Below, piece after piece: positions 1-11,900 of a stretch of DNA of 64,000 bases. Origin of the DNA: Oikopleura dioica (Eukaryota > Chordata > Appendicularia > Copelata > Oikopleuridae). The position numbers were made by a program, and so were the translations under genes. Positions within the stretch are counted from its first letter, which is position 1; each line of letters starts with the position of its first letter. Below the pieces are notes generated by a model that was not told the DNA's origin, made no database searches, and saw only the letters and a list, made by a program, of their open reading frames with translations. Where the stretch lies: positions 11,416,501 to 11,480,500 of the forward strand of contig OU015568.1 of assembly GCA_907165135.1 (NCBI GenBank), given 5' to 3'.

Positions 1-2284
1 GTCGGCAAGCCACCAGAGGAGCCAGCAGTGAGAATAACCTTCATAAGATATCTCTGAAATACAACTGGTGTTCTTGAATAACCACATTCGGAGTCTCGGC
101 AGAACACTTCAGCTATCGACCACAATTTGACATTTTCGCCTACAAGCTTGGCCTTCTTCCCTGACTTCTTCAGTAGTGACATGAGCGTCTCCGCACTACC
201 GATCAAGATCTTCTCTTCTCCAGACCACGCAGAGAAAGTCAAGAGCGAAAACTCAACAATCTCATTAAGCAAGCTCATGGCAGACTCAGTGTCTCTTCCG
301 AAAACTGACTGAAGTGCAGGCGACACCGTCGAGAAATGATCTTCCTCAAACCAGAGATATGCTTCCGCAATTCGTTGCAGAAGCCATCTGAGGTCTTCAC
401 TTGCTTGAGGTGACCAGAGCCCTTGGAAGTTTGCTTCCATCGCAGCCTTTTCTACTTGCATTAGTTTAAAAACTACACCAATCAGTTGAGCAGTAATATC
501 TTGCGAGTTCCCGATATTATCCGCCATCGCAGCATTTTGCTTCAAACTCGCACTCATAATTTCCTGTGGTATATATTTCATCTCTCCGGAATCCGTCTCG
601 TCGGCAAGCATATGTCCTATCGACAGCATTATCCAATGGATGTCCTCCCAAAGCGCAGTTCTTATTGTCCCTCTTTCTTTCAAAGTATTCGTTATTTCAT
701 CTAGTCTCCTGTTCAAAAGCAATCCAAGATGTGTCATTGTGTCACCAATAGACAATCTCGCCATGTTTCCAATTGCCGCGAGCTGTGTATCGAAAACAAT
801 CGCATCATCCTCTTCTAACTCGTCGATCTCGTCATCATCGTCATCGTGGTCGATGCGCTCGCCATCCGGTGGTGAGAGCTTCGACCAAACCCAAGCTCTC
901 CAAACCTGCAGCGAGTTTGGAGAAACGATATTTGCTACGAAGAACGTTTAGCCAAATAATCATTCAGTAAGATTACCTAAAGCTTCTGTTGTTGCGAAAT
1001 TAGTCATGACATAAATCCAAGCGTCGGTTGAAAAATCAAGCCCTTGTTGATATTCTTCAGATTTCTTTGCATTCTCAATCATAGAACATGTCCATTGTGC
1101 GAGACAGGAAAGTACTGGCGGGAAATATCTCTCAATCATGCTCCAAATGTGGACACTTCGATTTTCGATAAAATGTTTGAATGCGTAAGACAGTCCCGTC
1201 GACTCATGCTCCTAGGAGGTATTTTTACACTGATTTCCAGAAACAAAGAAAAGTACCTGCGCTGGCATCCAATTAGGAAGACTGCCCTGGAAAAGCTTGA
1301 TAATATTTGCAGCCCATTCAGCTTCGACCTGGTGATCATGAAGGCAGGATCCTTTCAAGGAGCAAATCTGTTGAATACAGCTGGACGAAATACTCCCAAG
1401 CTCAGGGCTTCGCCGAACGAGACCATGAGTTGAGAACCAAACTTTTAAAAACTCTGCAGAAGTTACAAATTCTTTCCAACTTTCGGGCGGGTTGAACATG
1501 ACATCGACGGTCTTATCCTCTCTAATCAGAGATATACGCGACGCTTTTCCATGCGTGAATCTCCAAGATAGTATTAAATGTCCGATTTCCAAGAACTTCT
1601 TGACCATCAAGTAATTCTGTATCGCCTCGGGATTGGCAATCAAATGACGCAAGAAGTTCATTACCAAGCTAAAATTATCTTCCAAGCAGTTGCTCTCATA
1701 GTACTTCTTTGCTTTCTGATGGCCTTCTATCGACAATCCAATGAAGGAGCTTTTTCCTGTCCCAGAGTATTCCTGAACCACGGCGCAAATGAGACTTGCT
1801 GCCAGAACTTGACCATGGGGCTGACTTGAACTCGCGAATTCTTGAACTTTTTGTTGGACGATTTGAAGACCCTTTGCGTCGTTATTTTGGCCACTGTTTC
1901 TTTTAACAGCGATGGCGACGATCATCACCAGCTGCTCTCGAACTTGTGCCGTACACTCATTTTTCTCAATCAGCTGGAGAAGATCGAGAGCCAGTTGAAT
2001 CAAAGCATCAGATGTTAACTCAACAGACTCACGAGCGAAGGCACTTTTCAAAGATACAGAAGCCTGAAATTGAACTCCCGGATCCTAAGTAATTCATTAT
2101 CAACTTGAAATTTTAGGATGCAAACCTGGCAATTCCGAAGAATATCTCCGCAGTCCTGAATAGATGCCTTTCGCCGAAACTCGAGCAAGTATTCCTCGGC
2201 ATCTTTTCTTTTCTCAGCCCCAACTTGCTGTGGCGGCGCGATTACTGTTGAACATGCGACAATCAAGTCCTCGAGTTTGAACAT
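1..2284 (-). CDS. XPO4: Exportin-4 (XPO4), 3' end truncated by window edge
   Basis: Importin-beta family nuclear export receptor; known cargoes of the family member include eIF5A and SMAD3, carried with RanGTP. Four exons read in frame: 2126-2284, 1257-2084, 977-1211 and 1-934, with GT-AG introns of 41, 45 and 42 bp. The start is the ATG at 2284. Recognised from colinear similarity to vertebrate XPO4: the N-terminal helices around LFQA/VQFQAS, PPESWKEF in the middle, and a DTQLAAIG ... WEDIHWIMLSIGHMLADET block followed by SPQASEDLRWLLQR in the last exon. An acidic run (DHDDDDDEIDE) precedes that block. The C-terminal HEAT repeats lie outside the window. Identification is by recall of family sequence. 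Confidence 0.93.
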
Positions 2285-2790
2285 AGTTTATTGTTTATTT
2301 CTTTTTCTCTTGGAAGAACCAAGGGATTTTACGATTTTCGATGAGGAATTTTAGTGATGAACCATCCGATCAAGAAAATCACTAATGAAGGAAACAATTA
2401 ATTCGCAAATTTATGAAACTTGAAAGGCAGCTTGTGAAACAGCACAATGATGAAGGAAGATTAAAGCAAGTCAAAGAAGGTGAGGTTTGTTAGTGCAAAA
2501 GTTGAAAAGGAAGCTCACAATTGTAATGATAACTAAGACAAGAAGTGACAAGAGGGCTCAATAGTGAGGAATTAGTGATTTGGTGAAGGTAAAACGAGCA
2601 TTAAAAGTATTCTTGAGTAGTGAAAATCTTATGAATTGAAGGATTTAGCCAGTGAAGTAAAATCAGGATAATTTAGAAAATTTAGCGAAGATAACTTGTT
2701 TTTGCATCGCATTTTCGTGTGAAGTGTTTATGGAGGGACAACATTAATGCTTTATGGGTTGGCGAATTTGTCTTAGAGCTACTCATTCAG
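2285..2790. other. AT-rich spacer between liprin-beta and XPO4
   Basis: About 500 bp with no supported coding exon. It must hold the 3' UTR of the upstream liprin-beta gene and the promoter or trans-splice region of XPO4, both on the minus strand. No motif stands out. Confidence 0.6.
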
Positions 2791-4816
2791 CTAATTTTTC
2801 CAACCGTTCCTTGGTCGTCGAGAAGGATCATCATGTCTTCCAAGATTCAAAGGGCAGACGAGCTCATCATCTCCTGCTGAGCCGACTGACTTTTTAGATC
2901 CAAAGAAAGCCTTCTTCTTTCGCTTTAATCGAGCTGTAAGGGGCATCGGCATGCCATTCCTGAGGATGTAGTCTCGTTTCGACTTAGAAAAAATGGGTTA
3001 GTGAGTGATTCTTGGTGGTTCCTTACTTCAAATTGCTGGTCAGATAGAAGTTGATTGAAGCTAGTTTGAAGATGCTTCCTCAACAAGGTCTTCTTCGGAT
3101 TTATGTCAAGCAGATTCGCGAGATGGTCATGGCCAAAGCCAGGCTCTAGCGCTATCAACCCGCCGTGAACACCAGATCCGCGCAAGTTTGGTGCATACTC
3201 CGATAGTTCTATTGATCGAAGCCAGTCCATTATCCGGAATATCGACCATCGTTCAATTTGATCTTGAATACAATATCAGAGATTTCTCTCTTATAAATGA
3301 ACTCACCACAAGCACCAGGTCTGCAAACCATTGTATGAGGATTGAATTTGCTCTGTCTGAGGACTTGAATTCCTCGTTTTATCGATAAATAGTGAATCTG
3401 GCTGCTCACGCCGAGCGAAAGAAGTTCTTCCATCGTGAGTAAGTTCAAGACGCGACCGTCGACTCCATGCTCGTGGAAGGATTTTTTATACTCTGGAAGT
3501 CCGATTTCTTCAAGCCAGTTACAGACCCATCCGGTGCCAAGATTATTCGATTTCTATAAAAACGGTTTTTGATCAGAAGCTTTCGAAGTACGTACCAATT
3601 CATCATCGAGTGCGCGAATCGCTAGTCGTAGTTTTTTCTTGTGAAAGGGATTCGTCATTCCTAGGGACTTCTCTGGATCGCTGACAATAGACGATCCGTC
3701 CTTCACTTTGTCCGCGTACTGCCCCAGGTCCAGGCCCTGTAGCCAGCGAATGGCTTGCGTTCTGTCCCACATCGGAATTCCGCCCATGTCGATCCCAACC
3801 GGCCTACCATAATTAGAACTTGTTGAGTTAGCTTTTCGAGATAAACTTGGGGTCCGAAGACTAAGGAGGCTCTCTTGTGTGCCAATTCGAATTGCGCTAA
3901 TGAAAGAGAGATGAAAAGGGATGAATTGGAGGAGTTTGACTACCTGAAGAATTTTCGAAAAGATTTGCGATTCTTGTCTCTTTCGAATTCTGTCAAAACA
4001 GGATTCGATGTGTTCAACAAATTTGGAGTGGATGCTGTTTTGTTATCACCGCCTGGCGACAGATGCATCGCGTTTACGTCCGAATGAAATGATCTCTGAT
4101 GGGGATGATGTCTGAGGATGAAGAATGAGAGGTTTTGGACTGGTTGCTTCATGTACTTACAGAATATTTCGCATAGGAGGGCTAGAAGCAGAAGATGGCC
4201 TGGTTGAAGTGCACGACTCTGAGATTTCTGAACGGGCCTCGATTCCCTCGTCAGGGGAAAGAATACGCTGATTCACCAAGTTCTGCGCTGGCGATGAAGA
4301 GTACAGCGGATTCATGCCAAGCTCATTTTTCTACATTTTGTTCCGTGAGAATCCTCACGAAGCATTATTCATACCTCGTTATCTGTAGAGTGCGCTCTGG
4401 CGAGTGCGACTTTGAGCTCTGCGATTTGATCCAAATGCAGCATTCGCTCTTTTTCTAAGTCATTTCGTCTTCGTAAAGTCTCTGTCAGTACATCGTCCGC
4501 GTCTCGTAATCTCTGCTTCATTTCTTTCGAATAATTTTATTCCTTGGATAATTTACTTCTTTTTACCTGCGAAAGCGGATCGCTCGGAATGTGGGAAATG
4601 CGAAAAAGTCTCTCTGTAAAACATAATTGTGTCTGGCTGAATGTATTCCAAAAGTGTGCTTCTGTCGATTTTTCCTTCCTTCTCAAGCTCCAGAACGGTA
4701 AGTCTCAGATCGTCAGCCAGATTCGCGACTTCTTTATAAACTTCGATTTCCTCATCTTCGATTTCTGGCTCTGGTTGCAGATTTTTCTCCATAAAATCAT
4801 CCAGAACTCTATTCAT
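2791..4816 (-). CDS. PPFIBP: Liprin-beta (PPFIBP-type), three SAM domains, short N-terminus
   Basis: Scaffold protein that in other animals binds liprin-alpha and acts at synapses and focal adhesions. Eight exons in frame: 4567-4816, 4375-4523, 4161-4330, 3944-4111, 3596-3896, 3307-3553, 3027-3262 and 2791-2982, with introns of 38-49 bp. SAM1 starts at MWDRTQAIRWLQ, SAM2 at GWVCNWLEEIGLPEYK, SAM3 at IMDWLRSIELSEYAPNL, where LRGSGVHGGLI is almost identical to vertebrate liprin-beta. The tail resembles the conserved liprin-beta end (TARLKRKKKAFFG ... DELVCPLN). Exon 2 is coiled coil. The long N-terminal coiled coil of vertebrate liprins is missing or lies in unseen exons: the frame stays open to about 4882 without an ATG, so the start used here (ATG 4814-4816) is tentative. 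Confidence 0.88.
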
Positions 4817-4882
4817 GGGATCAAAAAGTGTCTCTTGAGATTGTTTGTGAAGCGAAAATTTTAGTACGGAAATTGCGGGCAA

Positions 4883-5318
4883 GAAGTACTCCCTTTTGTC
4901 AGTTTAAAAATAAAACTAAGAAAGCTTTAGACAGAAGTGTGAATAGCTCCGTTGACCTGATTAGATTATCGCTTTTGATCATATTTAGATCCCGAAAAGC
5001 TTATCGCGACCTCCAAATTATCAGCCTCCATGCGAAACGTACCTTCTAAAAAAGTGCATTTTTCAGATTTATTAAATTTGCGCCGATCAGGCGTTTTTTC
5101 GTAACATTATCGCGCTGAATAGACCATGGGCGGAGCGAAGAACATAAATCGACATAAATGGGATGCAATAACACGAAAGAGAAACAAAAACACAAGTTTC
5201 AGAATAAACCTGTGATTCCAGAAAGAACACAGGTACAGTTTTAATTTACTACTGGGCGTATTATCAAAACCACTTGAAGTCATTTGTGCCAGTGAGAACG
5301 AGGAGCAGACTGTCAAAA
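4883..5318. other. Spacer with no firm gene
   Basis: Holds the 5' region of liprin-beta (minus) and of the small plus-strand gene at 5319. A possible extra exon for the latter (ATG at about 5159, donor near 5231) does not join in a clean frame, so it is not called. Nothing else is seen. Confidence 0.4.
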
Positions 5319-5661
5319 ATGTTCAAGCCAGAGAGAAAAGTGAAATCAGCCTGTTCAAATCATTCACAGAACGGATTAACAGACGATAGTGATTTCCTGG
5401 AATCAGGTTTGAAGTGTAAAAATCCGTTTTTTCTCAATGGAGCCCTTCCTAGATGAAACAATAGTTTTCAAAGGATCACCTTCAAAAGGATCCTCCTCCA
5501 GGGATGAGGCTAAAACACCAATCGAGCCTTCCACAAGTCCGTTTATTCGACCGAAGAATCCAGAGCTACCGAACCTCGCCCTGAGAACTAAACTATCCGA
5601 CGCTAGGATTTTCGCCGCGAAGAACTACAGCAATTCTTCACAGATCTCTACGTACATCTAA
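5319..5661 (+). CDS. Hypothetical small basic/serine-rich protein
   Basis: Two exons, 5319-5406 and 5453-5661, joined by a 46-bp GT-AG intron with phase preserved, give 98 residues. The ATG at 5319 is the first in this frame, but the frame is open upstream, so a 5' exon is possible. The second half is rich in Ser, Pro and Lys and ends in SQISTYI. No family is recognised. It sits between two minus-strand genes, its stop 230 bp from the IMPDH stop (convergent). Confidence 0.4.
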
Positions 5662-5891
5662 TTTAGATTTCTAACTTCTTAAAACCAATACAGACAAGAT
5701 ATTTGGACATCAATTTCTTTATTTTTTCTTTGCAAAAAGAAACTAAGTCAACAAAAAAACATTGAAAAATGTAAAAATAGCAGCAGAGCCACAGTACTTG
5801 TGGAGAAGGTTTAGTTTTCGGAGCAGGTTTTCTTTCGAGGCAGTTTGTTAGTAGTTTTGAAAAGTAAGATTACAGAATAACTGTTCGAAAT

Positions 5892-7721
5892 TCAGTAAAG
5901 CTTCTTTTCAAAGTGATAAAGACCATGAACTCCTCCTAGAAATACAGGCATCAGTAAGATTTGATGATAAAAATGATTTTACCTTCGCCACGTGCAGCCG
6001 CCGACCGTCTTTCAAATCTCAATTCACCACTGTAGAGAGCTTTGTGCATGTCACGAACGGATTTGATTCCCAAATCTTGTTTACCGTGCTTGACTCCCGC
6101 GATGAGATACGGAATGTAGTCGTAAATTGAGCCACGATCTTGCACTGCACCCGAGACACCTTGTGCAACTTTTATCTTATCCTAGAAGAGAAAGATAAAA
6201 AAAGTCACCTTAATTCAATTTCTTACCTTGTCCGAGAAGTATCGACTCTGGCTTGCCTTGTGTTTCATTGCATCCAGCGAGCCCATTCCTCGGTACTTCT
6301 TCAATCTAACTCCATCTTGATAGAAATATTCACCAGGCGATTCACTCGTCGCTGCTAGCAAAGATCCCATCATGACAGTTGACGCTCCTGAAATGCAAAA
6401 TTACATCTTGGCAAGGTTTATGTTTCTACCTAGGCTCAGAGCTTTCGTAACATGCCCAACATTCTTTATCCCACCATCGGCAATACACGGCACACCATAC
6501 TTCTTGGCAAGCTCACAAACTCTGTAGACAGCTGTTCCTTGTGGCCTGCCAACCGCGCAGACTTCTTGTGTGATGCAAATAGAGCCCGAGCCCATTCCAA
6601 TTCGTAAACAGTCAACACCGGCTTTGATCAAATTAAACGCTTGATTTTGAGTTACAACATTTCCCCCGATCACTAAAAACATTAAAATCATTGTCAAAAC
6701 GATCCCTCTACCTTGCAAGTGAGGATACTTGTCCTTGATGTATTTTACCATATCAATTTGGTAATGCGAGTTCCCCTGAGACGAATCAATGACGATGACG
6801 TCGACACCAGCGTCAACAAGGAGTCTTACTCGCTCTCTGTCTTCAAGTCTGGTGCTGATGGAAGCTCCAACAAGCAACTGCTTGCTGCTATCCTTTGATG
6901 CAAGTGGGTAGTCTCGATTCTTTCTGATGTCTGTTCGGGAGATCAATGCAACCAACTCATCCTAGATTTGATTTGAATAGAGCACGCTTTTGTTAATTTA
7001 CCTTGTCGTTCAACACGGGTAACTTTCCCTTCTTCGATTTCATCAAAATAACGTTCGCTTCGTTGAGCGTAACACTGGTCGGCGCAGTAACCAAATCACA
7101 CCGGGGAGTCATCACTTGCTCCAACTTCGTATCATGCTCATGCTCCTTCAAAAGTCGATATCTCGGCTCGTGACTAAGCCGAGCAGCTTAGAGTGCTTCT
7201 CGTTCGATTCTGTTATCGGTATGCCAGAGAAGCCATGTTTAGCTTTTGTCTCCAAAAGATCTCGAACAGTATCAGTAGGACGGAGAGTAACAGGGTTGTT
7301 GATAAAGCCCTGCTCGTATTTTTTGACGCGGCGGACATGTGAGGCTTGTTCCTCGGCGTTGTTGTTCGAGTGAATTATTCCAATGCCGCCTGTAAAAAAG
7401 GTTCAAAATCACCAAAATACAATAGAGTAAGTGAAACTACAGTGTGGAAGAGAACCGGGCCCATCAAAGCCATGGCAATGGCCATTTCCCACTCCGTAAC
7501 AGTATCCATCGGGCTAGAGACAAACGGAGTCTTCAAAGTAATCTTTTTGTCAAATTAGAGGTCAAATCAACATCATCAGCGGGGAAATTGATGAAGCCTG
7601 GGAGGAGAAGAAAATCATCATATGTCAAGCCAAAGTCTTTAAAAAGTTCCTCTGCGGATTTTCCATCTTGAGGAAGGTTCTGCTCCTTTGCGTAATCGAT
7701 CACGCTGTCGCCGGCCTCCAT
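5892..7721 (-). CDS. IMPDH: Inosine-5'-monophosphate dehydrogenase with one apparent 1-nt frameshift
   Basis: NAD-dependent oxidation of IMP to XMP, the committed step of guanine nucleotide synthesis, cytosolic. Exons (minus): 7461-7721, 7003-7389, 6712-6962, 6430-6672, 6227-6388, 5983-6181, 5892-5935. Substrate-loop motif [12 protein letters not shown] carries the catalytic Cys; [18 protein letters not shown] and the end [15 protein letters not shown] all match the family. CBS-domain residues lie in the 7003-7389 exon. The lengths sum to 515 residues, the normal size, only if one base is added in the A run at 7544-7548 (minus sense AAAAAG), where the frame jumps inside the conserved LTKKITLK segment. 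The intron 7390-7460 starts with GC rather than GT. Confidence 0.95.
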
Positions 7722-8953
7722 TCTAGCGCTCGGATATAAATAAATGAAACTGTCAAGCAGTGGTCGCATCATTTTATTGGAAAAATGAACTGTTAAAAAG
7801 AAAAGAAATAATAATATAAATAGCCAGCACAAAACAAGGCAATGATAATAATAAAGTAGTGGAAGTTTTTTCAAGAAAAATTTTGAAATTTCAGCTTTCA
7901 AGAATTTTTTTCTCGAAAAAAATACAGTAGTTGTGGGCTTGGAGAGTCACTTGTTGAACAAAATTTATATAAAAAATATATAAATAAAGATAAAATGGTA
8001 GTAAGTGATTCGAAATCTCCTTGGAAAAATTGGAACAAGTTTTAGTTTTTTGGTTGCTTTGGTAATTGTTGAGGATTTGTGAGGATTTTGTATGGATCTT
8101 TTTTATCAGAGGTAAATGGGAGAGGCCTCTGTGATAGGACTTTTTGGTGAGTTTTTTTTTTGTTGAAGAGACGATTTTTTGATACACTTGAAGGTGATCG
8201 GACCGTTTAGTGAACATTTTTGTTTTTTTTTTGAATTTTTTGGGACACGGACAAACTTCAACGAGTACGTGAACTATTCAGAAAGAGAAACCGCTTTTTT
8301 GTTTTTTGACAGGTTTGGGTCCAAAAATGGGTTTACAAAAATGGGTAACTTTGATTTTAAAAGCCTAGTTTTTGTTTTAAATTATGAAGTACGATTGTTT
8401 TAGGAAAAAGGAATGTTCTTTCTCGAATATGAATCAAAGATTATTGAATCCGAGAATTTCAAAAGTTAGCCACTAGGGGCAGTGAAGACGTCAGCGTCGA
8501 CCCTGGGGCCTGGGCGTATCTGGTCGGTAGTTGTTTCAGGTGAATGGTTATTTATAAATGGGCAGAAAGGGAAATTAAACTGTAAAGAACAAAACAATGG
8601 GATGATACTTTTAAATAAAAAAAATGAAAATTTGAAGCAAAGGTTTTTTCAAAAGATTTTAGGCGGTGAAGCGGATATTTTTTTCTGCCGAAAAGGTTTA
8701 GTTTTTTATCGGACAAATAAGGTAATCGTGATTTTTGAGGATTCTTTTGGGGCGGTGAATATTCAAGAACTCTGGTTTTGGGAAAAATGAACAAGTTTAG
8801 AGAGCAAGTAATGCTTCTGAGATATTTTCCTTCTTAGTGGCGCTAATCTGCGGCTAGATTCTGCTTGATACTAATTTTTATGACAAAAATTTACGGAGAA
8901 CAGACTTTTCCCCTCTTAGTGTCCGAAATATTAGATTAGCCCTTTCCTTGCCG
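7722..8953. other. AT-rich, homopolymer-rich spacer
   Basis: About 1.2 kb of poly-T and poly-A rich DNA upstream of IMPDH and downstream of the ankyrin gene. Open frames near 8180-8400 and 8480-8790 start at non-ATG codons and show no family resemblance, so no gene is called. Confidence 0.5.
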
Positions 8954-11900
8954 CTAGAAGGCTTCATAATCGTCGAAGACGCTGTCGCTGCGGCCGTTCT
9001 AAAAAAACCATAAAAGTAACTGCTTTTCGAAGGTATGGGCTTAAATTTTGATGATGGCAAATTAAGGATTTAATCGACTGGTAATTCTGCCACAGGGTGT
9101 GCTATTTAGCATAACCTTGCCACGCCGGATCGTAAGGTAACCGGAAGAATAGAAGCGTGAGGCTAACATGGCCGAAGCGTGCCGACACTTCCGTACAAAA
9201 CAAGATTTTAATTCGAAATCGAATATAATTATAACGAATAAAAATGAAAGGGTTTCATGAATGAGCTCTTGTAACACTCACCAACTTATGTGGATTGACG
9301 CTTGAGACAGAACTTCGTCGAAATGACGACAATGAAGACGTAAGAGACAGTCTCGCCGAGTTTTCCAAAGATGCTGGATTGCCAGACACACAAAGATGGG
9401 AAATGTATCGCGGGCTTTGAGAAGTTCTAAAAATCAATTGAAAAAAGCGCATCAATTTTCTAGTGTCATACGAGTTTCCATTTTCGGTGCCGTTGACATC
9501 ATCTTCGTTGAGCTCGTTGAGCTTGCCGCGATTTTTGCGCTCGAGCATGTTCATCAGGATGTCGCAAAGGTTGTAAAGGTCGGTTTGATTCTGACAGAGA
9601 GCGAATAGAGGAAGACGCGCGCTATCGTCGAAAACAAATGCATCAGCTCCTGCGTTCAGCAAGTCCCGAGAAAGCTCTTGTTGGAGAGTAAATCAATTGA
9701 AGAAATTGATTTCCTTACCTATTCTAGACTCAACTGCCATGTGGAGAGCAGTGGCTCCCCTGTAATTACGATGGTTAATCTGATCAGGAGTACATTTGCT
9801 CATGATCATCAGTGCTAGCTCGCGATTCTTGATTTTGATAGCTATTTGTAGCGGTGAATTTCCTTCGACGTTTTCGTTTTGGTCAAGCAGGACTCCTTCT
9901 TTGTCGATGTTCAAAATTTCTAAAACGGAGTTAAATCCTATTTTTACTTTCGCTGCTGTCAACATAATAAATTTGTCTTTTCAATCAATTTTACCTTTTG
10001 TGATATCGATGCAGCCATTTTTAATTGCAACTTGAAGGACGTTCAGTCCGTTTCTGTCGCACTCAGAAAGTTCCGACGTGAAGTTTCCCCCGACAAGTTT
10101 TGAAACCGCCAGCAGTTTGTTCATGGCACTCGTGTCGTTCCTATGAGCTGCTATGTGAAGAGCACCGCGTTCCTGAAAAATATAAAATAGGAAAGAAAGG
10201 GTGGTTCCTACGATCGAGTTTTTAGTTCGTAGCCACGTTTTGAGAGTTTTTTGAGGAAGGGAGAGACAGTATTTGTAGAGAATTGACAAAATCAACATGT
10301 TTCCACCGTTGATGGCTGCGAGGAAGGCTCTAGCATGGCATGGGTTCTTTAGGTCGATGCTCTCGGCTTTGATGAAGTCGATGATTTTTTGGAATGTCTA
10401 AAAAGAAATAATAAAAAAAGAGGGAAAAGAGTTTACCTTGACTCGGCCAAGGGCTGCAGTAAGAGTGAACGGAGTAAGTCCATTCGAATCGTGGACTTCG
10501 ATCGCATGAGGGCATGTTTCCAGCAGTTGACCGACAAGCTCAGAGAAGCCATTCTCTGCGGCTATGTGAAGAGGAGTCTTTCCAAACTTGTTTCTTTTGA
10601 CGAGCAGTTTTTCAATAGTCACCTATTTAAAATTTAATTTCCTTCATTTCATTTATCAATAATACTTGCCTCCGAAACGTTTCTGATTCTCAAGCAGAGG
10701 CTTTTGAAAACATCAACTGAGCCCCGAGCGGCGACAAAGTGGAAAATATTGTTCCTGTCATTGTCGACGTCTTCGATGGACGACTCGCCCGCCCAATCGA
10801 ACAAGTCTTCCATAAATCCTTCGCACATTCCGTTCCCAACTTTAAATTTAGTTTAATGCACAGTCCTGATACATTACAACAATTTTACCTGCATAATGAA
10901 TTGGTGTCCGGCCAAGATTGTCCTTGAAAACGAAAGATTGGCGAGAAGAAGTGGGAGCAGAACCGTAGACGATTGAGAGAATTTTTTGAAAGGCACTTGG
11001 GTGATTGTTTACAGCGGCCACGTGGAGTGCGTTTTTCCCTTCGAAACCTGGCTCGAACAATCGCTTGATGTTTTCGCCGATTGTTTCTTGGCTTTCCGAG
11101 GATGCTTCGTCGATTTTTTCAATCGCCTTGATGCAGCCACTCTTCGCAGCAGCGTACAACGCGCTCATCCCTTTTGAAGACTAATAAACTTGCTGAAAGA
11201 AGCCGAAGTTACCTTTGTTAGTAGAGTCGCGAGAAAGAATGAGGTCAGGATTATCTTGAAGAAGTTTTTCGACGACGGAGATGCATCTTTTAAGACAGGC
11301 AACAACTAATAGTGAAACATTTGAGACATCGTGGTCTTGCTCGTGAAGAATTTCTAGTGAAGAATTGTTGTTTGACGCCGCAGCGCAGTGAAGAGGTGTA
11401 AAGTTCTAAAAACACTCAATTTCGATCAGTTTAAGAAACGAAAGTCCTACGTTTTTGTCTCTGATTTCTACCGAAGCCCCATTCTGAAGGAAAATTTCGC
11501 ATATCTCTGCTGACTTCTGCTCGTATTGAAAGATGTTGTCTCTGGCCATATTCAACGCGCCGGGGTCAGAAGACTTTTGAACACGGAGAAAGTAATTGTT
11601 CGTTGCGGCATGATGAAGTGGCGTTTTTCCATCACTATCGCTTTGATTCACAAATGACTTTGGAAGTTGGGAAATCAGATTTGCAACCATTTTCACATTC
11701 TGACCCATGGCCGCGTAGTGCAGAACAGATTTTCTTGAAGAGTCGGTGCGCTCGATTTCTGGATCAATGTTTGATAGGATGTCCATGACTCCAAGGCGGC
11801 CTCCCATCGCGGTATAGTGCAAAATTGAACGGTTCTTCTTGTCGAGTTTTGGCGCGGCACCTTGAGAACTTGATTAGGTTTAGTCATTGTTTGATATCTT

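Noticed and set aside
5953-6145. Long plus- and minus-strand open frames overlapping IMPDH, XPO4 and other genes
   Set aside because: They lie opposite or out of frame with exons that carry clear family motifs; treated as shadows.
7516-7575. A 29-nt GT-AG intron explaining the IMPDH frame change
   Set aside because: It would delete the conserved VDLTSNLTK segment and is far below the minimum intron size seen here; a missing base fits better.
8482-8790. 102-codon plus-strand frame
   Set aside because: Begins at GTG, no family resemblance, in a homopolymer-rich spacer with an equally open frame on the other strand.
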